From NCBI GenBank assembly GCA_028291545.1, contig JAQGHR010000097.1:27349-91348 (forward strand): 64,000 bases of DNA, given 5' to 3'. Of this stretch, positions 8,729-18,025 are shown piece by piece. The first letter of the stretch is position 1. Every line of letters starts with the position of its first letter. Below the pieces are notes generated by a model that was not told the DNA's origin, did no database searches, and worked only from the letters and a program-made list of their open reading frames with translations. The position numbers were made by a program, and so were the translations under genes. Origin of the DNA: Planctomycetota bacterium (lineage in GTDB: Bacteria; Planctomycetota; Planctomycetia; Isosphaerales; Isosphaeraceae).

Positions 8729-8918
8729 CGGGGAGACTCTCGACCTGGGAAGTCCGTAAGAATTAGTGTAACGACCGGAGAGGGCGACCGCAACGGGTGC
8801 CGCTTGACGAGTCAAGCGTCCGGGCCGAGAATCGAGACGATTTCGGCGCCTCGCGCAGATTGGACGTCGCCATCCCGAGAATCGCACTCCCCGGATCGCT
8901 TGTCAAAGGAACCAAAGA

Positions 8919-10832
8919 ATGCTGCCGTCCCGATCCCGCTTCTTGAGATGCTTCGCGGCGCTAGCTGCCCCGTTCGCCCTGGCCGTCTCGGCGGCGAGTC
9001 TGGTTGCCGAGGATTACGTCAGCCCGGCCCAGGCGCGCTTGAGGGCCGACATCACGTATCTTGCCCACGACGACCGCGAAGGCCGGGGTCCCGGGACCAA
9101 AGGCATCGACGCCGCGGCCGATTACATCGCGGCCTCGTTCAAGGACGCGGGCCTGACGCCCCCGCCGGGCGGCGACGGGTATTTTCAATATTTCGACCTG
9201 CCCGGTGAGCGGAAGCTGGGCGAAAACGCCAAGCTCGTGGTTAACGTCAAGAAGGACGGGGACCAGACCATCAAGGCCGCGTTGAAGTCGGACTTCTCCC
9301 CACTCGCTCTGGGTGGTCCGGCCGACATTCAAGGTGTTCCCGTGGTCTTCGCCGGATACGGGATCACGGCCAAAGACGAGGCGCTCAAGCTCGACTACGA
9401 CGATTACGACGGACTCGACGTCAAGGACAAAGCCGTCCTCATCATCCGCCGAGAGCCGCAGGTCGATAAGGCCGACAGTCTCTTCGGCGGCAAGGAGAAC
9501 ACGACCTACGCGACGTTCAATCACAAGGTCGCGAACGCCGTCAAACATGGCGCGAAGGCGGTACTTCTGGTCAATGACGCTGCGACGGCCAAAGAGACCA
9601 AGGACGCCCTCCTCGACTTCCAGGCGGCCGGCGGATTCGCCAACAACAAGCTCGCTTTCGTGATGATCTCGCGTGACCTCGCCAACAAGATCCTGAAGGC
9701 GGGCGGGCAGCCATCTTTGGAGGACGTGGAAGGCCAGATCGATTCGGATCTCAAGCCTCGCAGCACGGCGCTGGACGGGGTGCAGATTGATGCCTCGGTC
9801 TCGGTCGAGAATAAGGGATTGAAGGTCAAGAATGTGATCGGCGTCCTTGAAGGCGCGGGTCCGCTGGCCGAGGAAACGATCGTCCTGGGAGCGCACTACG
9901 ACCACCTTGGCTTCGGCGGCTCAGGGTCACTCGCCTTCGGCAATCGCAGCATTCACAACGGGGCCGACGACAACGCCTCGGGCACGTCCATGGTGATGGA
10001 GATGGCCCGCCGTCTCGCGAAGCGGGTCGATCCCCTGCCCCGCCGCGTGGTGTTCATGGCCTTCTCGGCCGAGGAGCGCGGGCTGATCGGCTCACAATAT
10101 TACGTCAACCACCCGCTGTTCCCGCTCAAGCAGACAGTCGCCATGATCAACTTCGACATGGTCGGCCGCCTCAACAAGAACAGCGACCTCACCGTGTTCG
10201 GCACGGGGACGAGCCCGGGACTGGACACGTTGGTCGAACTCCTGTGTCGCGACCAGGGCTTGAAGGCGAAGAACGTGGTCGGAACCCAGGGCGAGTTCTT
10301 CCAGAGCGATCATGCGTCGTTCTACATGAAGGATATGCCGGTCGTCTTCTTCTTCACCGGCACTCACCCCGATTACCACCGGCCGAGCGACGATACCCAC
10401 TTGATCAATTTCGACGGCATGGCCCGGATCGCCGACGTGGGTGAACTCCTGACGCTCGACCTGGTGCGCCGCCCCGAACGGCTGAAATTCACCAAGCTTG
10501 GCCGCGCCCCGACGGTCGCATCCGGCGCCGGTCGGGGCGGTTCCAACGCGTACCTCGGCTCACGACCCTCCTACGGAGAATCCCCGGAAGGCGGCGGCGT
10601 GAAGCTGGACGGGGTGAGCGAGGGGAGCCCCGCCGAGAAGGCCGGGCTCAAGGAAGGCGATGTGATCATCAAGTTCGCCGGCAAGGACGTGAAGGACATC
10701 GAAGGCTACATGGCCGCCATGTCCGGAAACAAGCCGGGCGACGAGGTGGACATCGTCGTCAAGCGCGACGGCAAGGAAACGACCCTCAAGGCCAAGCTTG
10801 GCGCTCGCCCGGGCGGATCGCCGAAAAATTGA
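8919..10832 (+). CDS. Secreted M28-family zinc peptidase with PA and PDZ domains
   Basis: Encodes 637 residues. A signal peptide (about 1-31) precedes a PA-like inserted domain (about 120-270) and an M28 aminopeptidase/carboxypeptidase core (about 290-520). Zinc ligands and catalytic residues are visible in GAHYDHLGFGG, NGADDNASG, FSAEERGLIGS, MINFDMVGRL and HPDYHRPSDDTH. A C-terminal PDZ domain (about 555-630, GSPAEKAGLKEGDVIIKFAG) is an addition common in planctomycete and Bacteroidetes homologues. AAGGA lies before the ATG. It probably trims peptides in the periplasm or outside the cell. The next gene begins 46 bases downstream but belongs to a transporter. Confidence 0.93.
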   Translation: MLPSRSRFLRCFAALAAPFALAVSAASLVAEDYVSPAQARLRADITYLAHDDREGRGPGTKGIDAAADYIAASFKDAGLTPPPGGDGYFQYFDLPGERKLGENAKLVVNVKKDGDQTIKAALKSDFSPLALGGPADIQGVPVVFAGYGITAKDEALKLDYDDYDGLDVKDKAVLIIRREPQVDKADSLFGGKENTTYATFNHKVANAVKHGAKAVLLVNDAATAKETKDALLDFQAAGGFANNKLAFVMISRDLANKILKAGGQPSLEDVEGQIDSDLKPRSTALDGVQIDASVSVENKGLKVKNVIGVLEGAGPLAEETIVLGAHYDHLGFGGSGSLAFGNRSIHNGADDNASGTSMVMEMARRLAKRVDPLPRRVVFMAFSAEERGLIGSQYYVNHPLFPLKQTVAMINFDMVGRLNKNSDLTVFGTGTSPGLDTLVELLCRDQGLKAKNVVGTQGEFFQSDHASFYMKDMPVVFFFTGTHPDYHRPSDDTHLINFDGMARIADVGELLTLDLVRRPERLKFTKLGRAPTVASGAGRGGSNAYLGSRPSYGESPEGGGVKLDGVSEGSPAEKAGLKEGDVIIKFAGKDVKDIEGYMAAMSGNKPGDEVDIVVKRDGKETTLKAKLGARPGGSPKN

Positions 10833-10878
10833 GGCGGATGTGAATTCCCGTCGTGAGATCCAAGATTCGAGGCCGGCG

Positions 10879-12174
10879 ATGAGCCGTCGAGTCGTTCTCG
10901 TTCCTCCGCCCAACGCGGGAACGACGACTCGATCGCGTCGCCGCTGGTCTCAAACCTGGATCTTTCCGCTCGTTGTCGTCCTCGGATGCTCGCCCTCCGC
11001 CAGCGACCGCGTCGTCATCGCCACGAACTGGTCCGCGTCCGCGTGTTCGGAGGTGAGCCGTGCGCTTTCGAGTGCACCGACACCGATCGACGTGGTATGG
11101 ATTCGGGTGGCGGGGTCCGAAGACCCCACGAGGATCCTGTACCGTCCCGCTCGGGTTGACCTGGTCCTCGGCGGTCCGGCCGCGTCGTATGGGAGATTGC
11201 ACGCTCAGAAGAGACTCCTGGATGTCGCGGATGGCGGCCGACAGCCGTGGTTGACAACGAATCGAAGGTCCATCGGCCTGGTTGTGAACAGCGCCGCCCG
11301 GGACGCGCTGGGCCTGACAGGAGCGACCGCTCCGGACGATCCCAGACTTGCCGACCGCGTGACGATCGTGGACCCACGCAACGACAGCGATGGCGCGCTC
11401 ATCAACCGGCTTGCCCACTTCTCAACCTTTCCCCGGGAATGGGCCTCCGAGTACGCTCGACTGGTTCGTGTGGCCGCCAACGCGCGGACGGTCACTCGCG
11501 ATGCAGCGGGTGCGGTTCGAGAGCTCGAATCACGACGCGCGGTCGTCGCGTCCCTTGGACTCGATCCTTCTGACTCACGTCCGGGTCTGGAGACCTATCC
11601 GGAACGGCTCGGCGATGGAATTCCTGCGCAGGGCTTGGGGATCGTCGCATCGTCGTCGCACGCCAAGGCGGCCCGCGTTGTCGTCGAGTTCTTGAAGGGT
11701 CGAGGGTTCGTCGAGTCCGAGAAGAACCCTCCGCCGGGCGTGCTGTTGCTACCCGACCTGCTCGGCTCGACCCTCGTGGACGCCCAGTCCGAACTTCGAG
11801 CCGCTCGAAGGGCGCTCTCGCGGGAGAGCGACTCCGAACGAGCCCTCGCCTGGATGACCGAGGCGCCGCCGTGGCCGCCGGCGTCAATCTCTCGCATGCG
11901 ATTGAAGTCCGACGGGGCGGCCTTGATCCAGACCCTGGCCGGACAGATCGCACCGGACGACTCGGCTCGCGATTGGCTCATCCGGAGCTGGAACCGCTCC
12001 GAGAAACCGATGGATGGCGTGACACTGGACGGGATCGCCACGGCCGCCGAGGGCCGGCTCATCGCCGAGCCACGGTTCCGCGCGTGGCTACGCGCCGAGT
12101 GGACGGCCTGGGCCAGGCAGCGTTATCGTCGCGTCATCCGCAAGATCACCGACCCGAGGTTCTCGACCTCATGA
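10879..12174 (+). CDS. ABC transporter substrate-binding lipoprotein (FbpA-like)
   Basis: Encodes 431 residues starting at MSRRVVLVPPPN. An Arg-rich N-region leads to a hydrophobic stretch and a lipobox, VVVLGCSPSAS (Cys about residue 37), so the mature protein is probably membrane-anchored. The body resembles the periplasmic-binding-protein family of iron/thiamine/spermidine-type importers (VVIATNWSAS, VDLVLGGPAASYG, IGLVVNSAARDALG, AKAARVVVEFLKG). A C-terminal extension of about 110 residues is unusual for the family. Its stop overlaps the start of the ATPase gene by 4 bases (ATGA), giving translational coupling. Substrate cannot be told from sequence. Confidence 0.75.
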   Translation: MSRRVVLVPPPNAGTTTRSRRRWSQTWIFPLVVVLGCSPSASDRVVIATNWSASACSEVSRALSSAPTPIDVVWIRVAGSEDPTRILYRPARVDLVLGGPAASYGRLHAQKRLLDVADGGRQPWLTTNRRSIGLVVNSAARDALGLTGATAPDDPRLADRVTIVDPRNDSDGALINRLAHFSTFPREWASEYARLVRVAANARTVTRDAAGAVRELESRRAVVASLGLDPSDSRPGLETYPERLGDGIPAQGLGIVASSSHAKAARVVVEFLKGRGFVESEKNPPPGVLLLPDLLGSTLVDAQSELRAARRALSRESDSERALAWMTEAPPWPPASISRMRLKSDGAALIQTLAGQIAPDDSARDWLIRSWNRSEKPMDGVTLDGIATAAEGRLIAEPRFRAWLRAEWTAWARQRYRRVIRKITDPRFSTS

Positions 12175-13265
12175 TTCGCGTCACGTTCGATGGCCTCACG
12201 AAGACATTTGACGGAGTGAGCGCCGTCGATGGTGCGAGTCTCGACGTCGCGCCGGGCGAGCGAATGGTCATCCTCGGCCCCTCCGGCGCGGGCAAGACGG
12301 CGCTCGCCCGCTTGATCGTTGGCCTCGAAGAACCCGATTCCGGCGAGATTCGCTTCGACGGCCGATCCCTGAGCGGGCTGCCCGTACAGGGGAGGAAGAT
12401 CGGCTACGTGCCCCGTGAGGATGCCCTCTGGCCGCATCGGACGGTCGCCGAGAATGTGGGCTACCGCCTGAAAGTCCAGGGAATCGGCCGCCGAGAGAGG
12501 CGGATGCGCGTGGGCGAAGCCCTTGGCGCGGCGAGAATCGATAGTCTCGCCGATCGCCATCCCGACAGCCTCACGCCTCTCCAACGCCAGAAGGTCGCGC
12601 TGGCTCGCGCGCTGATCGGGGAGCCCGACTTGTTAGTCTGGGATGAGCCGGTCGCCTCACTCGACGCTCGCCACCGCATCGAGTTTCGCGACGAGATTCG
12701 CCGTGTCCACACCGAACACGAGACGACGACGATCCTCCTGACGTCCGACCCGCGTGAAGCACTCGCCCTGGCCGATCGGGTGGCCGTGCTGGACTTCGGC
12801 AAGATCGTCCAGGTTGGGACCCCGATCGAGGTCTACAACCGCCCCGCCGATAGCTTCGTCGCCCAGTTGCTGGGCCCGACGAATCTGCTTCAGGGACAGG
12901 CTGATTCGTGCGACGCCCGCGGTGAAGTCGTTGTCCGCACACCCATCGGTCGCTTGATTGGCAAGCCTTCCGGGGATTCCCCATCGCCCGGGACGCCGGT
13001 GACGGTGGCGATCCGCCCTGAGTCGCTCGCGATTGGTCCCGCGGTGCCACCGGATTCCAATCGGTTCCTGGCCACGATCGAACGCCAGGTTCTCCTGGGA
13101 GCCACCCGTCAGCTCTTTCTTCGCGGACCCAATGAATGGCCAATTACCGCCCTGGCCTTGCAGGCCCAATCGGACGGGCTGCGTGACGGACAGAGCCTGA
13201 CCGTCTCCGTCGCCCCGGAGTTCGTCGTCCTGCTCCCAAGCAAGGCCGCCGCCCGTCCCTCCTGA
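12171..13265 (+). CDS. ABC transporter ATPase with degenerate signature motifs
   Basis: Encodes 364 residues with the FbpC/PotA-type layout: ATPase domain (about 1-235) and a TOBE-like C-terminal domain. Walker A (GPSGAGKT) and Walker B (LLVWDEPVASLD) are intact. Three other hallmarks are altered. The Q-loop, normally VFQDYALFPH, reads VPREDALWPH, so the Gln is Arg. The LSGGQ signature reads LTPLQ. The H-loop, normally THD, reads TSD, so the His is Ser. The rest aligns well by eye, so this is a real family member but may hydrolyse ATP poorly or work asymmetrically. It is coupled to the upstream lipoprotein gene; the permease begins 112 bases downstream. Confidence 0.85.
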   Translation: MIRVTFDGLTKTFDGVSAVDGASLDVAPGERMVILGPSGAGKTALARLIVGLEEPDSGEIRFDGRSLSGLPVQGRKIGYVPREDALWPHRTVAENVGYRLKVQGIGRRERRMRVGEALGAARIDSLADRHPDSLTPLQRQKVALARALIGEPDLLVWDEPVASLDARHRIEFRDEIRRVHTEHETTTILLTSDPREALALADRVAVLDFGKIVQVGTPIEVYNRPADSFVAQLLGPTNLLQGQADSCDARGEVVVRTPIGRLIGKPSGDSPSPGTPVTVAIRPESLAIGPAVPPDSNRFLATIERQVLLGATRQLFLRGPNEWPITALALQAQSDGLRDGQSLTVSVAPEFVVLLPSKAAARPS

Positions 13266-13377
13266 CCGGGCTCCGCCGAATGTGGGCGGGAGGGGTGAGC
13301 GAGGAAAGGGATGCTTCGGAACCGCCTCGTCGCGTAAGATCGGTCCTTCCATCTTCGCGACACGGGGAACTGGCCGG

Positions 13378-15045
13378 ATGCAGGTGTGGCAAGCGATCCG
13401 TGGGTTCAGTGGACTCATCGTCGCGGCGATCATCGTCGTGCCGATGCTGTCCGTACCCCTCGGAGCCATCGTCGATTCCGGCCCCGATGGCTCAGCACGA
13501 GCCACGGCCTTCCACGTCGCGCTCACGGCCTCGGACCACACCGCAAGAGAGGCCCTCGGGAACAGCCTGATTCTGGCCACCGGGGTCGCGGCGCTGGCGA
13601 TGCTGATCGGAATACTACTGGCCGGTTTTCTCGCAAATCGCCGGTTTCCGGGTCGAGACATCGTCTTGCCCTTCGCCGGCGCATCCGGCGCGATTCCGCC
13701 CTTGTTCGCGGCCATGGGCCTGTCGAGCGTGAGTCGATTCGTGCCGGTCGAATGGGACACGACCTGGCGTTGGCTCGCGTTGGTTTGGGTCGAGTTGGCC
13801 TGGGCCGTCCCCCGAGTGATGGCGACCACGATCTTGGTCTTCGAACAGCTTTCTCCGGCCTGGCAAGACGCCGCCCGGTTGGCGGGGGCGGGCCGACGGC
13901 GGGCCTGGTGGTCGGTGGTCTGGCCGCTCGCGAGACCGCGAGTGGCGCAGGCCGTGGCCGAGATTTTCGCCCTGACTCTATTTGAGCCGGGCGGGCCGCT
14001 GGCGCTCGGAGTACGCGGGACCCTGGGCTTCCGGATAGTCGAGGCCGTGCTCGGGATCGACCAGCTTGGCCGCGCCGCGGCCCTCGGAACGATCGGGCTG
14101 GCCCTGGCCCTCTCGGGCCGCTCGTTGATCCTCTGGTGGGGCGGACCGTCGTGGCCTCTCGCCTCGTCGGGGCGTTCGCATCGGCCGCAACGGACGTCCT
14201 TGGTCGGCATGGCGATCTCGATCTGCGGAGTCCTCGGCTGGGTGATCGTCTCGTTGGTCCCGACGATTGCCCTGGCCGGAATGGCCGTGGGGTTGGATCG
14301 ATCGGGCCACCTGACGCTTGATGCGTTCATCGGAATGACTTCGGACCGGCAGACGCTCGCGTTCCTCGGCCACGGCTTGCTCCTGGGGTTGGCTGCGACG
14401 TTGTTCGGCGGTTTCCTGGCTCTCTGTCTGGAGCGCAGCGGTCGTGATCCCTCGTGGAGGAGACCGTCGAGCTGGTCCACGTTCGTTCCTCCCCTGGCGC
14501 TCGGTCTTGGCGCGGTCCTGGTCCCTCGGCTGCTTGATGCGACGGCCGGTCGCATCACGTCGAGCAACTTGGGCTTCGCACAAGCGCTGCATCGGGCGGC
14601 CAACCTGCTCGACCCGTTCGTCTCGCCCTGGTTCGTGCTCGTGACCGTGCTGGCGATGCTGCGATTACCCGCCTTGCGCGTCGCGATCGCGACGGCCGAT
14701 GCGATTGACGACCGGGATCGTCTCGACGTGGCCCGATCTCTCGGCGCCTCGGGCTGGACGGCCTGGCTCGACGTCACTGGCCCCCGGCTCGCGCCGATCC
14801 TGGGTGGTGCGTTCGCCTGGTCGATTGCTCAGGCGGCTCTCGAAGTTGGCCCCGCGCTACTGCTCTCACCGACCCTTTCTGCCCGGTCGATCGCGCCAGG
14901 TGTTTTGACCATCGCGTCCGAACCCGGTGGCTCCCGGAAGGCGGCGGCGATGGCGGTCACGGCCCTGCTCCTGCCAATTGCCGCGTGGATCGTGGGAGGG
15001 AGCCATTTCTTCGAAAGGACGCATCGAACTCGCCGAGATTCGTAG
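13378..15045 (+). CDS. ABC transporter permease, FbpB/ThiP-type double domain
   Basis: Encodes 555 residues with about 12 predicted hydrophobic helices in two halves. Each half carries an EAA-like cytoplasmic loop that contacts the ATPase: EQLSPAWQDAARLAGAGRR (about residue 160) and DRLDVARSLGASGWTAWLD (about 450). Two fused permease domains are typical of ferric-iron and thiamine importers. The ATG at 13378 is chosen because the upstream 32 codons are Gly/Arg-rich and untypical. It completes the lipoprotein-ATPase-permease set. In the normal family the second subunit is a homodimer of the ATPase, which matters for the ATPase's odd motifs. Confidence 0.88.
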   Translation: MQVWQAIRGFSGLIVAAIIVVPMLSVPLGAIVDSGPDGSARATAFHVALTASDHTAREALGNSLILATGVAALAMLIGILLAGFLANRRFPGRDIVLPFAGASGAIPPLFAAMGLSSVSRFVPVEWDTTWRWLALVWVELAWAVPRVMATTILVFEQLSPAWQDAARLAGAGRRRAWWSVVWPLARPRVAQAVAEIFALTLFEPGGPLALGVRGTLGFRIVEAVLGIDQLGRAAALGTIGLALALSGRSLILWWGGPSWPLASSGRSHRPQRTSLVGMAISICGVLGWVIVSLVPTIALAGMAVGLDRSGHLTLDAFIGMTSDRQTLAFLGHGLLLGLAATLFGGFLALCLERSGRDPSWRRPSSWSTFVPPLALGLGAVLVPRLLDATAGRITSSNLGFAQALHRAANLLDPFVSPWFVLVTVLAMLRLPALRVAIATADAIDDRDRLDVARSLGASGWTAWLDVTGPRLAPILGGAFAWSIAQAALEVGPALLLSPTLSARSIAPGVLTIASEPGGSRKAAAMAVTALLLPIAAWIVGGSHFFERTHRTRRDS

Positions 15046-15188
15046 CGCCGGATTCGCCTCGGCGGCCCGAGGCATGACCAACGAAGTCTCCACGATCGAT
15101 CGCAAACCGCTCTGGACCCGTGCGAGATCCGCTCGCTATGCTGGAGGGGTTGCGCGCCGAGCCACCCACCGCTAACCACGAAAGCGCC

Positions 15189-16328
15189 ATGACCACTGCC
15201 AAGCTCGCACTTGAGGACGGGACGGTATTCACGGGCCGAGGCTTCGGCGCAATCCACGAGGCCGACGGCGAGGTGGTCTTCAACACAAGCATGACGGGCT
15301 ATCAGGAGATCCTGACCGATCCATCCTATCATGGCCAGATCGTGACGATGACGTACCCGCTCATCGGCAATTACGGTGTGAACGAGGAAGACGTCGAGAG
15401 TGGCCGTCCCTGGGTCCGCGGGTTCGTCGTCCGCGAGTTGAGCCAGATGGCCAGCAATCATCGGTCGTGCGGGTCGCTGGCGGATTATCTATCCCGTCAC
15501 GGCATCCCGGGCATCGAAGGCATTGACACGCGCGCCCTGGTTCGTCTGACTCGCGAACGTGGCGCGATGAAGGGGATTCTTTCCAGCACGGACCTCGACG
15601 ACGCCTCCCTCGTGACCAAGGCGCGCAACAGCCCCGGTCTGGTCGGGCGCGACCTGACGAGCGAGGTGATGCCGCCCGGTCCGATCGCCTGGGAGCCGGG
15701 TTTCGAGAGCGATTTCGCCGAACGAGTTCCGGACACGGCACCTTCAAGCAAGCGCCCTCGTGTCGTTGCGATGGATTTCGGCATGAAGTGGAATATCCCT
15801 CGCCACCTCGTCGAGACCGGCTGCCGCGTCACCGTCGTGCCCGGCTCAATGCGAGCCGAAGCCCTCATGGAATTTGCTCCCGACGGGATATTCCTGTCGA
15901 ACGGCCCGGGCGACCCGGCCGCGCTCGGCGCCGCGGTTTCCACACTGAAAAAACTCATCAGCATCGCCGCCGAGTCCCGTGGCATCCCCATTTTCGGCAT
16001 CTGCCTCGGCCATCAGCTCCTCGGTCAGGCACTCGGGGCCAGGACGTTCAAGCTCAAGTTCGGCCATCGTGGCGCCAATCACCCGGTACGAAACGAGCGA
16101 ACCGGAAAGATCGAGATCACCACCCAGAACCACGGCTTCGCCGTCGATCCATCCACCATCCCCCGCGATGTCGAAGCCAGCCACATCAACCTGAACGACC
16201 AGACGAACGAGGGACTTCGCCACACGCGGTTGCCCGTGATGGCGGTTCAGTATCACCCGGAGTCGTCGGCGGGTCCGCACGACAGCCGGTACCTGTTCGG
16301 GGAATTTCGGACGTTGATCGGATCGTGA
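15189..16328 (+). CDS. carA: Carbamoyl-phosphate synthase small (glutaminase) subunit
   Basis: Encodes 379 residues. The N-terminal CPSase domain (about 1-150: ALEDGTVFTGRGFGA, FNTSMTGYQEILTDPSY) is followed by a class I glutamine amidotransferase (about 190-375). The nucleophile Cys is in GICLGHQ and the catalytic His-Glu in QYHPESSAGP. It supplies ammonia from glutamine to CarB for pyrimidine and arginine synthesis. carB is not adjacent in this window. The start at MTTAKLALEDG is the standard family N-terminus; the upstream open frame to 15120 has no similarity to the family. Confidence 0.97.
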   Translation: MTTAKLALEDGTVFTGRGFGAIHEADGEVVFNTSMTGYQEILTDPSYHGQIVTMTYPLIGNYGVNEEDVESGRPWVRGFVVRELSQMASNHRSCGSLADYLSRHGIPGIEGIDTRALVRLTRERGAMKGILSSTDLDDASLVTKARNSPGLVGRDLTSEVMPPGPIAWEPGFESDFAERVPDTAPSSKRPRVVAMDFGMKWNIPRHLVETGCRVTVVPGSMRAEALMEFAPDGIFLSNGPGDPAALGAAVSTLKKLISIAAESRGIPIFGICLGHQLLGQALGARTFKLKFGHRGANHPVRNERTGKIEITTQNHGFAVDPSTIPRDVEASHINLNDQTNEGLRHTRLPVMAVQYHPESSAGPHDSRYLFGEFRTLIGS

Positions 16329-16487
16329 CTGGCGGGCTCGGACATTCAACCGTCCCGGGCTATCGATTGCTTCGATCCATTTCGCCCATCAAAGACTGAC
16401 CGGTGGAACCGGGCCCGCGCGCCCGTTACACTGGCGGACCGTCGTGCAGGCGAACCCGCCATCGAATCCCACCGTCGGAGAAACTCC

Positions 16488-17936
16488 ATGAAGAGTGCTG
16501 CCTCGCGGACGCCCATTGCCCTCGCGGGCCTGGCCGTCCTGCTCGCGATCGATTCCAGTGCAAGAGCCGATGTGAAAGTGCCCAACCTGTTCACCTCGCA
16601 CATGGTCCTCCAGCGCGACATGAAGGACAAGGTTTGGGGCTGGGCCGACAAGGGCGAAGAGGTCACCGTCAGCATCAACGGCCAGACCAAGACGACCAAG
16701 GCCGGCGATGACGGCAAGTGGTCGGTCATGCTCGACCCGATGCCGGCCGGCGGGCCGCATACCCTGACGATCAAGGGCAAGAACGAGATCAAGCTCGATG
16801 ACGTGCTCGTCGGCGAGGTCTGGATCTGCTCGGGCCAGTCGAACATGCAGTGGGACCTGGGGGGTGGCAACGACGGGGACCTGGAGAGCCTGAGCGCGAA
16901 GTACCCCAAGATCCGTCTGATCTCCGTGCCGCAGGTCGGAACCCAGGAGCCGAAGGACAACTTCAACGGCAAGTGGGAACTTTGCACGCCCCAGACCGCC
17001 CGGCAGTTCTCGGCCGTCGGATACCTCTTCGGCCGGCAGCTTCATCAGACCCTGGACGTGCCGATCGGCCTGATCGACAACTCCTGGGGCGGTTCCTCGT
17101 GCGAGACCTGGATCAAGAAGGACGTGCTCGCGGCCGACCCGAAGTACAAGGATCTGCTGGATAAGTGGAAGGGCCACGAGAAGGAAGGCGACAATCAGCA
17201 GCCGGCCAACATCTACAACGGCGTGCTCAAGCCCACCATCGGCTACGGGATTCGCGGGGCGGTCTGGTATCAGGGCGAGACCAATGCGGGTCGCGCGTAT
17301 CAGTATCGCGACCTCTTCCCCCTCATGATCAAGAGCTGGCGTGACGAGTGGGGCATCGGCGACTTCTCGTTCTATTACGTCCAGCTTGCCGACTTCCTGG
17401 GCGAGAAGGCCGAGCCGTCGGAAAGCTCCTGGGCCGAGCTACGTGAAGCGCAAACGATGACCATGAGCAAGCTGCCGAAGGTCGGCGAGGCCGTGATCAT
17501 CGATATTGGCGAGGGCCGCGATATCCACCCGAGAAACAAGCAGGACGTGGCCAAGAGACTGGCCCGCTGGGCACTCGCGAAGGATTATGGGATCGATGTT
17601 CCCCACCGCAGTCCGGCGTACAAGTCGATGGAAACGAAGGACGGCAAGGTCATCGTGACGCTCGAGCACCTCAAGGGCGGCCTTTATGCCTTCGACGTCC
17701 CCGAAGTCCGAGGCTTCGCGATCGCAGGCGCCGACAAGAAGTTCGTGAAGGCCAATGCGAAAATCGTGGACGGGAACAAGGTCGAAGTCTGGGCCGACGG
17801 CGTGAAATCACCCGTCGCAGTTCGCTACGCCTGGGCCGATAACCCCGTCTGCAACCTCTACGACCGCTCGGGCCTGCCGGTCACCCCGTTCCGCACGGAC
17901 GACTGGCCGGGTGTGACGATCAACAACACGAAGTGA
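16488..17936 (+). CDS. Secreted SASA-family carbohydrate esterase
   Basis: Encodes 482 residues with a signal peptide (about 1-27). The mature start [20 protein letters not shown] is typical of sialate O-acetylesterase-like (SASA/SGNH) proteins of planctomycetes and Bacteroidetes. The catalytic Ser motif [14 protein letters not shown] is at about 110 and the family motif [20 protein letters not shown] at about 260; a His is present in [14 protein letters not shown]. It would remove acetyl groups from sugars outside the cytoplasm. GGAG lies 7 bases before the ATG. It ends in front of a long palindrome at 17951-18012 and faces a convergent gene. Confidence 0.9.
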   Translation: MKSAASRTPIALAGLAVLLAIDSSARADVKVPNLFTSHMVLQRDMKDKVWGWADKGEEVTVSINGQTKTTKAGDDGKWSVMLDPMPAGGPHTLTIKGKNEIKLDDVLVGEVWICSGQSNMQWDLGGGNDGDLESLSAKYPKIRLISVPQVGTQEPKDNFNGKWELCTPQTARQFSAVGYLFGRQLHQTLDVPIGLIDNSWGGSSCETWIKKDVLAADPKYKDLLDKWKGHEKEGDNQQPANIYNGVLKPTIGYGIRGAVWYQGETNAGRAYQYRDLFPLMIKSWRDEWGIGDFSFYYVQLADFLGEKAEPSESSWAELREAQTMTMSKLPKVGEAVIIDIGEGRDIHPRNKQDVAKRLARWALAKDYGIDVPHRSPAYKSMETKDGKVIVTLEHLKGGLYAFDVPEVRGFAIAGADKKFVKANAKIVDGNKVEVWADGVKSPVAVRYAWADNPVCNLYDRSGLPVTPFRTDDWPGVTINNTK

Positions 17937-17950
17937 GGAAAAGAGCTTAA

Positions 17951-18012
17951 CCACAGAGGGCACGGAGAAGAGAATTACTCTCTCTTCTCCGTGCCCTCGG
18001 TGATCTCTGTGG
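17951..18012. terminator. Long perfect palindrome between convergent genes
   Basis: An 18-bp perfect stem (17956-17973 with 17981-17998) encloses a 7-base loop. Outer arms CCACAGAG (17951-17958) and CTCTGTGG (18005-18012) are also complementary. It lies between a plus-strand gene ending at 17936 and a minus-strand gene ending at 18026, so a bidirectional terminator is likely. The CCACAGAG..CACGGAGA composition also resembles a dispersed intergenic repeat that I recall from many genomes. Confidence 0.65.
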
Positions 18013-18025
18013 TGAGATTCTTGAA

